Part shown: positions 54,710-64,000 of the stretch, in pieces | Numbering within the stretch: the first letter of the stretch is position 1 | How the letters are laid out: each line of letters begins with the position of its first letter | DNA from: Tetmemena sp. SeJ-2015 | Lineage: Eukaryota; Ciliophora; Spirotrichea; Sporadotrichida; Oxytrichidae | Assembly: GCA_027382625.1 (NCBI GenBank) | Contig: JAJKFJ010021638.1 | Span: 1 to 64,000, forward strand | Direction: 5' to 3' | DNA: 64,000 nt | The notes under the pieces: model-generated | The model's input: only the letters and a program-made list of their open reading frames with translations | What the model was told of the DNA's origin: nothing | The model's database searches: none | Made by a program: the position numbers and the translations under genes

Positions 54710-55231
54710 CATGAAAATTTGGACTCAATAAAGGTAAGAAATTAATTAATTAAGCCCGTGAGTTATGATAAAATAATCCCATACATAAGTTGACCTGAAA
54801 AGCGACATAAGTTAACTAATCAGATTCTTGAGATTCAGAAATCCAAATCCTCATGCCGAGTCGTGAACCTACATGACTTACCGGGAGATCAATCAGGTTA
54901 CTGGCATTAGCTAATCTACGATATTTGAGGTCTGCCGAGTTAATGGGAGACGAGATGTGAAGTCTTGGAAAAATGTCCATCCTGTCTCTATTCTCACATT
55001 TGAGCATCTGTGCTACCTATTGAGCGATCAGACTCTTGATTAGTAGAAGCACCTCTCGCTAGCTCAAAGGTGCTAACTCTTCCACAGATAATACCCTGAT
55101 AGCAGATTAGGCACTAGTTAGTTGAGAAAGGTGTATCTCAGCCATGGGATAACATACAAGGTCACCCGCTCAGGCTACCGTATTCCAATGAGCCGGCTCT
55201 GCAAAATTCGCTAGACATAAGTTTATGCATA
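54710..55231 (+). repeat. 522-bp tandem unit, copy 2
   Basis: The second copy abuts the truncated transposase; differs from copy 1 by scattered substitutions and one deleted base. Confidence 0.9.
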
Positions 55232-55241
55232 CCAATAATTG

Positions 55242-55814
55242 ATGCAGCACCTCGCCCAGGGGGACACTGTCATGTACTTGGACGAGACCATATTCAAACC
55301 TTACTAAGTTCGACTTATGTCATGGGCCAAGCGATACACAAACCAAACCCTGCTCAAAGAAGGGATCAAGGTGAAGACCCTAGCTGCAGTGGTGGTCATA
55401 AGCGCTGAGAGGGGACTAGAGCACTATGAGATCAGAGAGAAAGCTATTTTGATTGAGGACATCCTAACCTGCTTGAGAGCGATAAGAGAAAAAGCTCCTC
55501 ACAACTCCCTGGTAATATTTCTGGATAACCTGAGAGCTCATCATTCCAAGAGAGTAGGGGAATGCTGCGAAGGGCTCGGTATCAAGCTCCTCTTCAACGC
55601 TCCCTATTCCTCACCTTACAACCCCATCGAGGAGGTCTTCTCGAGAGTGAAAAGAACCTACAAGACAAGGTTGGTTCAGATAAACTTCTAAGCCAATGAT
55701 AAGCAACATATCAGCATTGTCTCTGGCGCGATTGAAAACATAAGACAGGAAGACGGCAAGAAGACAGTTCAACGAACGATAGAGAAGATGAGAATGCTCA
55801 TCGAGAGTGAGTGA
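55242..55814 (+). CDS. TBE-like DDE transposase, element 2, N-terminally truncated
   Basis: About 190 codons open to TGA. Retains the full catalytic triad: VMYLDETIFKPYQ, LVIFLDNLRAHHS and NAPYSSPYNPIEEVFSRVK. Compared with element 1 it lacks roughly the first 150 residues, where DNA binding should reside; their place is taken by the tandem 522-bp units. The remaining frame is undamaged, unlike the other two genes of this element. Confidence 0.85.
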
Positions 55815-55866
55815 TATATTTAAAGAGTTAAAGTTGATAAAGTTTATTTATAAGCAAATGTTTCGC

Positions 55867-56691
55867 TCAAGTCAGCTGTCTCTTTGCAGGAGGTGATCTC
55901 ATGATCGACATGTCGTGATCTCCTTGGAAGCTTGACATCTGATTGCTGCTAGCTAGGTTCGTCTGCTCTCCTCTATAATCCTCATAGGAGAATCCCATTT
56001 CGAAGCGCTTTCGTTTCTTCTGCTGCTATCTCCCTACTGCTTTGACTTTGAGATGCGAGAGCGCTCTTCCCTTCTTCTCTATTAAGTTCATTACATAGAT
56101 TAGCGCATACTGGAAAAGTAAGGAAGAGCCTCCAAGCTCTTGAGCATATCCTAGCTTATCTCTATCGTGTCCAGCTTTTCCTCCTCAATCTGGCTGGATG
56201 AGCGTGCCAGCTGCTAAGATCTGACAAGCCGAAAAAGGTATTCGCCACGGAGTGTAGAGAGCACTGAATAGAAGAATTTGCGCTCAGGTAAATCACCAGT
56301 CTCAGGATAGTAGTTAAGATAGCGCAAGACCTCCTTGTCGCCCTTTATCTCTTCAAACACTGCCTGGACAGAGAGCTCGGGAAAGTTGGGAACATTAAAG
56401 CCCACGAGATCAGCCGCTTTAATGAGTTCTTTCTGGCCAGAGAGGACATCTCTCAAGAACCTCAGGCAAGTCTTCTTCTATGACGGCAAGTTGTAGCCTT
56501 CTACAATTTAATAAGCTGCGCGAGTCCTTACACGAGTACTTGAGATAGCTGTACAGATCAGCCTTGGAGCTGAACTTTCCCTCGAGCTGCTTGGAGTGGA
56601 TGAGCTGCGTCTGGTTCACGCTGTGCTGCTGCCTCACGCTTGAGTTCATCTCGTGCCACTTTAAGGTCTCTAGAGTTTTAATTATTAGCAT
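55867..56691 (-). CDS. TBE-like 22-kDa-type ORF, element 2 (frameshifted)
   Basis: Homologous to the intact gene of element 1: SSKADLYSYLKYSCK, then VLSGQKELIKAADLVGFNVPNFPEL, YLNYYPETGDLPERKFFYS...LRGEYL and a basic EKKGRALSHL...KKRKRFEMG tail ending MRSPPAKRQLT. Two apparent one-base frameshifts (after YSCK and after LPYFSS) break it. The gene is divergent from the zinc-finger gene with the GGTCAGCCC array between them. Confidence 0.75.
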
Positions 56692-56702
56692 GAACCCCTA
56701 TA

Positions 56703-56752
56703 AGTTAATTAAATGCCGTACATAAGTGGAGATTTCTACTTATGTATTAGGA
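56703..56752. promoter_or_regulatory. Inverted motif TACATAAGT...ACTTATGTA
   Basis: Two 9-bp half-sites facing each other across 10 bp, upstream of the 22-kDa-type gene. The same half-site recurs elsewhere in this element. Role as a protein-binding site is inferred. Confidence 0.35.
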
Positions 56753-56797
56753 ATAGAAGTGGCTGCTAATTGATAGAGAGCTTAATTGATCACCACA

Positions 56798-56814
56798 GAC
56801 ATAAGTTTATGTAT
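56798..56814. repeat. Left flanking copy of ACATAAGTTTATGTATG
   Basis: The same 17-mer occurs at about 57121-57137, so the GC-rich array between is bracketed by direct repeats that are themselves partly palindromic. Confidence 0.6.
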
Positions 56815-56861
56815 GGGAAAACTAATAGTACCTATTTGAGTTGGTGGATATCGGCCCGCTC

Positions 56862-57050
56862 ATGGTCAGCCCTGGTCAGCCCAAGGTCAGCCCTAGGTCA
56901 GCCCGAGGTCAGCCCTGGTCAGCCCGAGGCCAGCCCATGGTCAGCCCAGGTCAGCCCGAGGTCAGCCCAAGGTCAGCCCAAGGTCAGCCCTGGTCAGCCC
57001 GAGGTCAGCCCTGGTCAGCCCATGGTCAGCCCTGGTCAGCCCGAGGCCAG
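56862..57050 (+). repeat. GC-rich tandem array of GGTCAGCCC, about 17 copies
   Basis: A 9-bp core separated by 1-2 variable bases, giving a period of 10 or 11 bp, in an otherwise AT-rich region. It lies in the divergent intergenic space of element 2, at the position where element 1 has a different array. Confidence 0.92.
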
Positions 57051-57181
57051 TTCAAGATTTTTGAAGTGATCCTAAGGTGCTCTACTACCCGAGGCAGAAA
57101 GCTCCTGCCTGCTTCGCTATTAATTGCTATACATAAGTTTATGTATGTGGAATTTAATATTTAATAAGCTTCATATTAAAT

Positions 57182-58694
57182 ATGAGCACGAAACTTACCT
57201 CACAGGCTCTAAAGCAGCTATCTTGCAGGCGCAAGCGAGAGTTAAGTCCATTGGCTTCGTCCAGTGAGGATGCTGAGCAGCTCTGGTAGCGCCGCTGGAG
57301 TCAAGAATATTCCTCAAATAAGAAGGAAGGGCGACGATGGCTTCGAAGAGTGGCTAGAACTTTGGCATATGAGAAGAACGCGACGATCTAAAGCAGGGCG
57401 AAGCAGCCCTCAAGTCCTTCAATCATGCTAATTCTGCACTAAAATTTTCAAGCCTGCAGAGCTCAAGAGGCATTAGCAAGTTCACTTCAGAACTGAAGGG
57501 GCCTACACTTAGCTGAAGTAGAATGGGTATTACAGGTGCTTAGTATGCAATAAGCAAGAGTTGCGGCTTAATAATCGAAAAGCGCTCAAGCTGCATCTGA
57601 CCAGCCATTCGATAAAGTAGCTTTTCGATGCAGGTTACAGTCCACTTGTAAGGTTATCTTCCATCTCTCATAAGTTATAGATATCCAACTAGCTGTTGCC
57701 TCGAGAGAGCTCTCCTCATAGAGCTGAATAAAATATCGGTGAAGCCTAATCAAGTGAGGCCTCTGATCTCAAATAAGCTCAAGCTGAAGGCTTCGAAGTA
57801 AAGAAGCAAAATTATATCGCACGCGGAGAGAATCAACTACTTATAGCCAATAGTCAAGTCTCAGATTCTCCTAACTAGAGGCTCTGTAAGAAATAGAGAA
57901 TCTAAAATCTTTCTCTTTCAAAGAGGAGATTTCTCTCACGGCTCACTGGAGAGGGAAATTAGAGTTTTCAGATCAGGAGAGGAGCTTTAGTGACACTCCA
58001 GAAATCCAAATAGTGCTGGCAACATCCTTCAGCGAGAGGACTTCCGAAATTCTGAACCTCTGGAGGGACTTCAAATTCTTGGATTACTTGGAAGATCGGC
58101 GGGCGCGCTGCAGTGACGAGATAGAGTATGCTTACTTGTGCTCGTCAAACTTTATACTCATGAGGAGATCCTTCAACCTCACACTTGCTGCGTTCCTGGA
58201 AATCAAGCCAAGCCAGGGTGACTTAGTTAATGTGTTGAAGGCTCTAGTCCCGGAGTATCCAGGTTCTGCACAACGAGAACATTACTCACCGCTTCATCAC
58301 GCCACAGACTGTCCGGATACTCAAAGGTTATACGCCTGAGGTGTTTCTCGGCTCGTTCTAATATGCGTGCATTTCTGATCATGTATCTGTTGACGGAGGT
58401 ATCCCTCGGCATGTGTGGCTCCTCGACAAGGACCGAAAACTTGTTTTCCATGGTGACAAATTTCAAGATGTGTATTCAGTATGCTTGATAGTGGCTTCTT
58501 GTTTTATGAGCAAGCCATTGCATCGAGTGGCAGCTAACCAAGAAGAAGTGCAATCAGCGATAATGCAGGAACTTAAGTTGAGATCACTAAATTAGGATTA
58601 GAGAGACTTTCTCAAAAGGCTAACTCATCCTTTCGAGGATTATCCTACTCTGTATTAAATTTACAATTAGATAAACAAACTAGTTCAAGGATGA
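57182..58694 (+). CDS. TBE-like zinc-finger and kinase-like protein, element 2 (frameshifted)
   Basis: Two C2H2 fingers (CQFCTKIFKPAELKRHQQVH; CLVCN...LKLHLTSH), a Ser-rich linker, then a divergent kinase-like domain (DEIEYAYLCSSNFIL, HNENITHRFITPQ, FQDVYSVCLIVASCF) ending at TGA. At least three frame changes are needed relative to element 1: near the start (ATG 57182 versus 57270), in the linker and before HNENITHR. It is a damaged copy. The catalytic-loop region keeps HRF rather than HRD. Confidence 0.7.
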
Positions 58695-58743
58695 CATCTT
58701 AAATTTATTCTTTTATTAACTTTATTGAGTCCAAATTTTCATG

Positions 58744-58746
58744 AAT
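58744..58746 (+). repeat. AAT target duplication, right (element 2)
   Basis: Matches 54185-54187. Confidence 0.85.
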
Positions 58747-58975
58747 ATTGTAACAACTTGAAAAGAAATTTTCATTATAATTTAAGTGTTTAAATTGCAT
58801 TTAAAACAATTTATTAAATGTAATTTAAAAAGAAATATGAGGATATTAAGCATACATATTATAAATGAGCTAAAATAATGTATATTTAAAGAGGATCTCT
58901 CCTTAAATTATAATATTGCTGCATATAGTAAGATTTTTGACTAAAAATTTGTATTTACTATTTGAATAATTTAAT

Positions 58976-60466
58976 ATGAATCCAAAACAAGTGGCTGTAT
59001 CTGTAGCCTTGACTCTCCTTCTTGGGTTGACAACCGCCAATAATATGGCTATGTATAGACATTTGCCTATTAAGTCTGACCCAAACATCGACAACGATGC
59101 CTTTAAAGACGTTAAGCAAATCTGCAAAATATAACCAACTATAAATCTAAGACTATCATTTAATGCAAGGAAAATGGATTTGCAGTGGAACAGCACATGG
59201 TTACCACAACTGATGGATACATTCTCACTCTCTTTAGAGTGCCAGGATTTGCCAATGAAACCTCAATTAAAGTCGGCCTTCCAGTCAAAAAACCAGCTGT
59301 TCTCCTCATGCACGGTCTTGAAGGTGACGCAGCTCAATGGGTTCTCAACTCTCCTAAGAAAATTAATTAAACTTTGTTACATATCTCCTGACGTTGCTCA
59401 TACTTTTGTGCTTGCTCGTGAGGGCTTCGACGTCTGGATGGGAAACAATAGAGAATAGAAATAGCTTTAGCCATTTTTTTTTATATGTTTTAGAGGTTGT
59501 CAATACTCTCTTGAGCATAAGACTCTGGATCCTAATGACCCTGCTGATAAGCCAGTTTATTGGGACTTCAGTTTTGAGGAAATGGGAACCAAGGACTTGC
59601 CAGCTACTATTGACTATATCTTGAAGGTCACAGGTCAGACTAAGATCGGATACGCCGGTCATTCTGAGGGCACCACGCAAATGTTCATTGGTAGCTCCCT
59701 CTTCAATGACTACTTTAGCTAGAAAATTAACATCTTTATTGCCCTTGCTCCCATCACTAGAATCAGCAACACCAAGTCTAATTATTGCTTAGCTATGAAT
59801 GAATTATGTCTTCTTTGATGAAGCTTATGGCAGCCCACACTGATGCCGTAGAACACTTGCTTGTCAATGACTTTGGAATGTATGATCTCTTTGCTCCCAA
59901 CTGGCTCACACAAGATGCCGCTATTGCGCTCTGCACTGGTTCTTAACTCGGTTAAGATCTTATACTCTCTTTTTGAGGATACAATTTATCTTTGCGAGGG
60001 TTTCTTAGAACTGACCGCAGACTTAGACGTGAGCGTGGACAACTTGAATAGAATAAAGACTTACTTGACTCACTTCCCCTCAGGAGCCGGCTACAAGAAT
60101 GCCATTCACTACGGCTAGATCATTAACTCGAACAGATTCCAGAGATACGACTATGGTGAAGCCCGCAACATCCAAGTCTATAACTCAACTCAGCCTCCTC
60201 TTTATCCAATTGACTAAATCAAGACCATGCCAATTGCACTTTTCGGAGGTACTCTTGACGAGCTAGGCTCTACTACTGACGTGGACTGGACCTACGACTA
60301 AATCAAGGCAAACGGCAACGTTGTTTACTACGGACAATACAGACTAGGTCACATGTCATTCGCTATTGCAAAGGACATGACTTTCTTCACAGTTGACGCC
60401 ATGAATCTCTTCAAAAAGTACGCCACCAATGTCTATGACACTGAAGATTATGACATGATAATTTGA
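58976..60466 (+). CDS. Secreted acid lipase (alpha/beta-hydrolase, LIPA/gastric lipase type)
   Basis: N-terminal signal peptide ([16 protein letters not shown]). The restored sequence has the AB-lipase opening ([21 protein letters not shown]), oxyanion region [54 protein letters not shown], nucleophile elbow [12 protein letters not shown] (Ser in GHSEG), catalytic Asp region [11 protein letters not shown] and His in YRLGHMSFA. The family hydrolyses triglycerides or cholesteryl esters in lysosomes or phagosomes or after secretion. Five IESs are removed, one of them a multiple of three placed by family sequence (GNNRG). TGA follows EDYDMII. Uses noticeably more G+C-rich codons than its flanks. 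Confidence 0.93.
59128..59168. other. IES, pointer TGCAA
   Basis: Excision gives KQICKENGFA. Confidence 0.88.
59356..59389. other. IES, pointer TCTCCT
   Basis: Excision gives VLNSPDVAHT. Confidence 0.9.
59454..59495. other. 42-bp in-frame IES, pointer TAGAG
   Basis: Multiple of three and TGA-free. Excision gives GNNRGCQYSL, as lipase homologues require. Confidence 0.88.
59780..59821. other. IES, pointer GTCT
   Basis: Excision gives SNTKSSLMKL. An AATTAT repeat nearby also restores a frame but leads to a TGA. Confidence 0.78.
59962..59992. other. IES, pointer ATCTT
   Basis: Excision gives LGQDLCEGFL. Confidence 0.8.
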
Positions 60467-61037
60467 AGAATATTCAACCATCACTACGAAAACTTAAGTC
60501 AATGAGGTCAGTAGCGTCACACTATTTTAATATCCTCAATAATTTCATCATCTCAAATAACCTTATCAATAATTTATAAATCTTTAGACTAAGCCTATTT
60601 AATATTGATGATGAACTTATTAGCAAATTATCTGCTAAATCTCTTATTTTCGTGTGAAAATGCCGTCAAAAAGTTTTATAATTATTTTATTGATCTATAA
60701 TATTTGAGTTTAATGTTTTAAAATAATATTGCATTTAGCAAAAGCAACTGCTACTAACTGAGTTAATGAGATAAAATCAAATTTTTAAATTTATAAAGCA
60801 GCAATCTTTCACAAAATACTTTTAAGGAACTATTTATTTTATAATTGATTTAATAAAATAAATGCTATAAATATAGAAGAAAAAATGAATAGAATAACAT
60901 AACAATTATACTATAAAAATCTTATCTTCTATTCTTACTATGGAGGAAAAAATTCATAAGCAATTTTGTTTAAAGTGATGTTTATCTAAGAAGAAATAAA
61001 ATAACTGAAATTAAGTCTTCAGGGAACTTAAAGCTTA
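60467..61037. other. Intergenic between converging genes
   Basis: AT-rich 3' flanks of the lipase and YHYH genes. Nothing else recognised. Confidence 0.5.
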
Positions 61038-64000
61038 TCACAATGCTGTGATAGCAACAAATACTGCAAACGCCAAAATAAATTATGAGAATAAGACAAG
61101 AGAGTTAAATGCCCTGCTGTTGATACTATTATCAAACTGGCAAACTTAAGACTAAGAAGAGCAGGATCCTTAGAACAAGTTAGAGTTGCCAGGACCCCAG
61201 CATCCTACAGTGTAGGGATAGAACATGGTGCTTGCATAACTGTAGCTGTCTCCATTCCATATTCCATTGCAAATATCTACATCGCATGGCTACCACAGTT
61301 TTCCTTCTGAATTGTAAGGCCCTACGATGAAATGTCCATCCTTAGCAATTCCAATATTCTGTAAGCTTTGACTCATCTGTGTTCCTGCTATGGAATTCTG
61401 CAAATAGAGAAGACTATCTTATTTGCAAGAAAGAATATCATCGCAAGCAGACCCAGTGACTTTACTAGACTTGAATGTCGAAGAGAAAATGCAAGGTGAA
61501 GCTGTGTAGTATCTATAGAAACCTTCTGAATCATACTCTCCAAGGCAATCATCTAAATTAGCCTGAGATGTAAGGTTTCCTGAGGGGTGAATAGGATCAT
61601 ATCCTTCTTCAGTGAGACTTTAGAATATAGGAACTCCGTTGAAAGCTATTCAAAACTACAAACCTTGCCATATATAAATTATTCAAAAATTTAACATCAT
61701 ATCATAATGTGAATTTTACTTTAAATTTAAAGATATAGTCTTTCAGAGCTATCTGATATTCTAACATCTGAAGTAAATTTAATCTTAAGTAAAGATCTTG
61801 TAAATGATATAAATCACAGATGATTTAATAACAATTCGAAATTCCAAATCTGGGAGATAAATTTACTTTATTTTTCACTAACAAATAATACAAGAAATTG
61901 AATTAAGAAATATGAAGACTTCTTAATAATTTATCAGTCTAATTTGAGTTTATATTCCTACAATTGAGTCAATTTCAGAAGAGAGACCATAATCTTTATA
62001 GAAATTCTCTTGGGGAATATTGTCTCCGTGGACCCACATGTTATCGCATCTGTAAGACTCAGCAGAGAGCTAACTCTTGATCATTGTATTGATAGCCTGA
62101 GATTTAAGATTAAATTTGACTGTAAAGCTAATCTCAGTTGCTTGAGGCTAAATACCTTGGCTATAAATGGTGCAGTGATCCGGAAGTGAATTTGTAGCAA
62201 TAGTAATAGATGCATAGCCATCTGAAGTTCTACTGCACCTTGCTCCAAATTTTCTAGTCCATTTGCAAGAGGAAGATTAAGAATTCGCTCCCTAGCACTA
62301 CAAAGAATTTTGACACACAAAGCTTTTTCCACTCATTTAGGAAAAATCTGTTTTAAAACCGTCAGTCAAGAACCCATTGCTGCTCAAAAAGCTCATGAAA
62401 AACTAGCATTCTCCAAGATTTGTTGTTGGAACTTCATAAATATTTTTGCAAGTATTGCTTGAGTCATCCTCGTAAAAACCTGATGGGCATGAAGTGTAAC
62501 AGCCATTATAATCTAAATTTATATTCTTCTTAATTTAAAGATCTTTAAAAGTGTAAGGAACTTTAGATAATTAATTTTATAAAGTTTTTTACATTTTAAT
62601 CGTATTGATAATTATCAGTTAAAGATATAGATTCTTTCGAATCTCTGCTATAGAGTCACTCAGCCTACTTATTTTCATAAATTACATAAATAACAATTAG
62701 AGATATTTACAAAAGTCTGTCTGAAATAATATTTTTGATTTGAATTATAATATCAGATTACTTTTCAAATAGTTTCCATCGTTACAAGAAGAGCACTGAG
62801 TAATTTGATTACTTCCAGTGCAAGTCGAGCATGATGATGGACATTGACTGCATATTTTATTAGACTGATCTCCAAAATAGCCATCAGGACAAGCAGTGAG
62901 GCATTGACTGTTATAGAGATAAAAGCCAGAAGAACAGGCTGAGCATGAATTTTGAGTTTAATCAGAGCAAGAAGCGCAACCCTAATAGCACCCAATCACA
63001 ATAACCTTAAAGTCGACATAGACACTTTCCCCTTGCTTATCATAAGCCCTGATTCGCAAGGGGTAGTTACCTACATCTACTTATGTCATTGAGAAACTGT
63101 TATTTTATAAATCTGTTAAATGAGTGATTAGAAATTAATCCTTCTTCAATTTATTTAAAAATTAAAACATCCTAGATTCGTGAAATTTAATTCTAAAATA
63201 AGTAATTGAATTACTATATATACATAATGCTAAATAGACATACAATTCTGAAAATCTTTATTTAGGTCTTATCTATATTTTTCAATCTGAATCTTGATTT
63301 TATTATAATAAAATATCAAGATCATTACTGCTAATTATAAAATGTAACTTTATTGTCTTTAAAATTACGAGAAAATGAATAAGATAAGAGCATATGAATT
63401 AAAAAGAATAAATATATTTAATAATTAGAATATTTTATAATTTTCTAAATTATTATAATACTTTTAAAAAATGATTAATAAACTGAGCTATCCATTTTAG
63501 AAAGTTATTTTAGAAGTAGCTGTTTAGTCTTATTGATTAGTCATTGTATAAGTCAAGGCATCTCCATCAGGATCCTTAAACACGCTACTCATGTTCAGTT
63601 GAGTTGAAGTAGTCTTGTAAAAGATGGAGATGTCATTTATTAATCCAATAACCTAAGGTGGTCTGTTTGAAGAAGCTGTGATACTCAAAATTATAAAGAA
63701 TTCAAATTTAATTAAAAAATATTATATACATCATTTTAGGAAGACTTTGCGAGGACAACATCAGAAGTCAAATGAAAGCGAAAATAACTACAAGATTAAA
63801 AATTTGTAAGTTTTAATCCTCATTTATCTCTCCCACATATTTTAATAACTCAAAATAAGTAGTTAATTATATTTTTTCAGGAAGTAATTTATTAAATTCT
63901 TATGGTTCAATAATTGATGAATGCTATTTTGAAGAAATACTTATTGCATATGAATATAATTTTTAACTTAAATTATTTCTTATTTATTTTTTTAGATTTA
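61038..64000 (-). CDS. Large extracellular protein: cadherin-like repeat, Cys-rich repeats, YHYH domain, C-terminal membrane helix (5' end outside window)
   Basis: Reading from the right edge: a dystroglycan-type cadherin-like repeat (PPQVIGLINDISIFY, VFKDPDGDALTYTM, VGNYPLRIRAYDKQGESVYVDF), then furin/GCC-like Cys-rich repeats (CASCSDQTQNSCSACSSGFY, CPDGYFGDQSNKICSQCPSS), then a long YHYH-type domain (DHCTIYSQGI, AFNGVPIF, DGHFIVGPYNSEGKLWQPC, DICNG) and a final hydrophobic LVLFSQFILAFAVFVAITAL before TGA. This architecture suggests a surface adhesion or matrix protein anchored at the C-terminus. Three large IESs (240-347 bp) are removed. The N-terminus lies beyond the window. Confidence 0.85.
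61652..61957. other. 306-bp IES, pointer GAATA
   Basis: Excision gives SIVGIAFNGV, the expected YHYH-domain sequence. Confidence 0.88.
62520..62759. other. 240-bp IES, pointer AAT
   Basis: Excision gives LKSNLDYNGC within the Cys-rich repeats. Confidence 0.72.
63131..63477. other. 347-bp IES, pointer TAATCA
   Basis: Excision gives SLLITHLTDL inside the cadherin-like repeat. Confidence 0.72.

Larger units (their letters stand above)
54188..58743. mobile_element. TBE-like transposon, element 2
   Basis: A 4556-bp element with clean terminal inverted repeats (CATGAAAATTTGGGCTCA left; the reverse complement of the right end differs by one base in that stretch) and an AAT target duplication. It has the same three genes as element 1 in mirrored order on the chart: transposase (+), 22-kDa-type ORF (-), zinc-finger/kinase-like (+). 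The left end has a 522-bp unit duplicated in tandem, including the terminal repeat, and the transposase lacks its N-terminal half. No C4A4 telomeric repeat at the ends. Likely non-autonomous. Confidence 0.87.

Noticed and set aside
56770..57164. Pro/Gln/Ser-repeat ORFs over the GGTCAGCCC array
   Set aside because: The array has no stops in several frames by chance. There is no codon-like constraint, and it sits in a divergent intergenic slot.
1..64000. tRNA or rRNA genes
   Set aside because: No cloverleaf with a plausible T-loop and anticodon arm, nor rRNA-like conserved sequence, was noticed by eye. A covariance-model search would be decisive and was not possible.

Overview
The window looks like germline (micronuclear) DNA of a spirotrich, probably hypotrich, ciliate. 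Three things in the sequence say so. First, TAA and TAG read through as glutamine and only TGA ends genes: CFAP58, Snu114, the ABC transporter and others are full length only with this code, so ORFs called with the standard code are fragments. Second, nearly every gene is cut by short AT-rich segments bounded by 2-12 bp direct repeats (pointers); deleting one repeat copy plus the spacer restores the frame and, where I know the family, the family sequence. About 100 such internal eliminated sequences (IESs) are listed. Third, two related transposons carry three genes (DDE transposase, an about 22 kDa ORF, a C2H2 zinc-finger/kinase-like ORF), the arrangement known from hypotrich TBE elements, with ANT-type target duplications.

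Layout. 0.1-2.2 kb: HAD-like phosphatase (+). 2.7-10 kb: two tandem aromatic amino acid hydroxylase genes (-), each broken by a different TA-flanked foldback element. 10.3-17.3 kb: a novel acidic multi-pass membrane protein gene (-) whose fourth IES has been invaded by TBE-like element 1. 17.5-28.7 kb: a small ORF (+), a NIMA-related kinase (-), a coiled-coil protein (-) and a multi-pass membrane protein (-). 29.8-37.5 kb: ABCB-type full transporter and CFAP58 (+). 37.7-39.6 kb: ankyrin-repeat protein (-). 40-41.4 kb: an unresolved coding locus (+). 41.5-47.1 kb: Snu114/EFTUD2 and an AGC kinase (+). 47.3-53.3 kb: TLC-domain protein (-), a small unknown gene (+), an STPG-like axonemal protein (-), a coiled-coil protein (+). 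54.2-58.7 kb: TBE-like element 2. 59-64 kb: acid lipase (+) and a large secreted or membrane-anchored protein with cadherin-like, Cys-rich and YHYH parts (-), which runs off the window.

The host genes do not form a pathway. What unites the window is genome architecture: two kinds of intervening DNA (ordinary GT-AG introns and pointer-bounded IESs), foldback elements and TBE-like elements sitting inside genes and one even inside an IES. All exon and MDS joins were made by eye. Pointer choice is well supported where protein families are conserved (PAH, Snu114, CFAP58, ABC, TLC, lipase) and weaker elsewhere. IES coordinates run from the base after the left pointer copy to the last base of the right pointer copy; pointers are written in the gene's sense.
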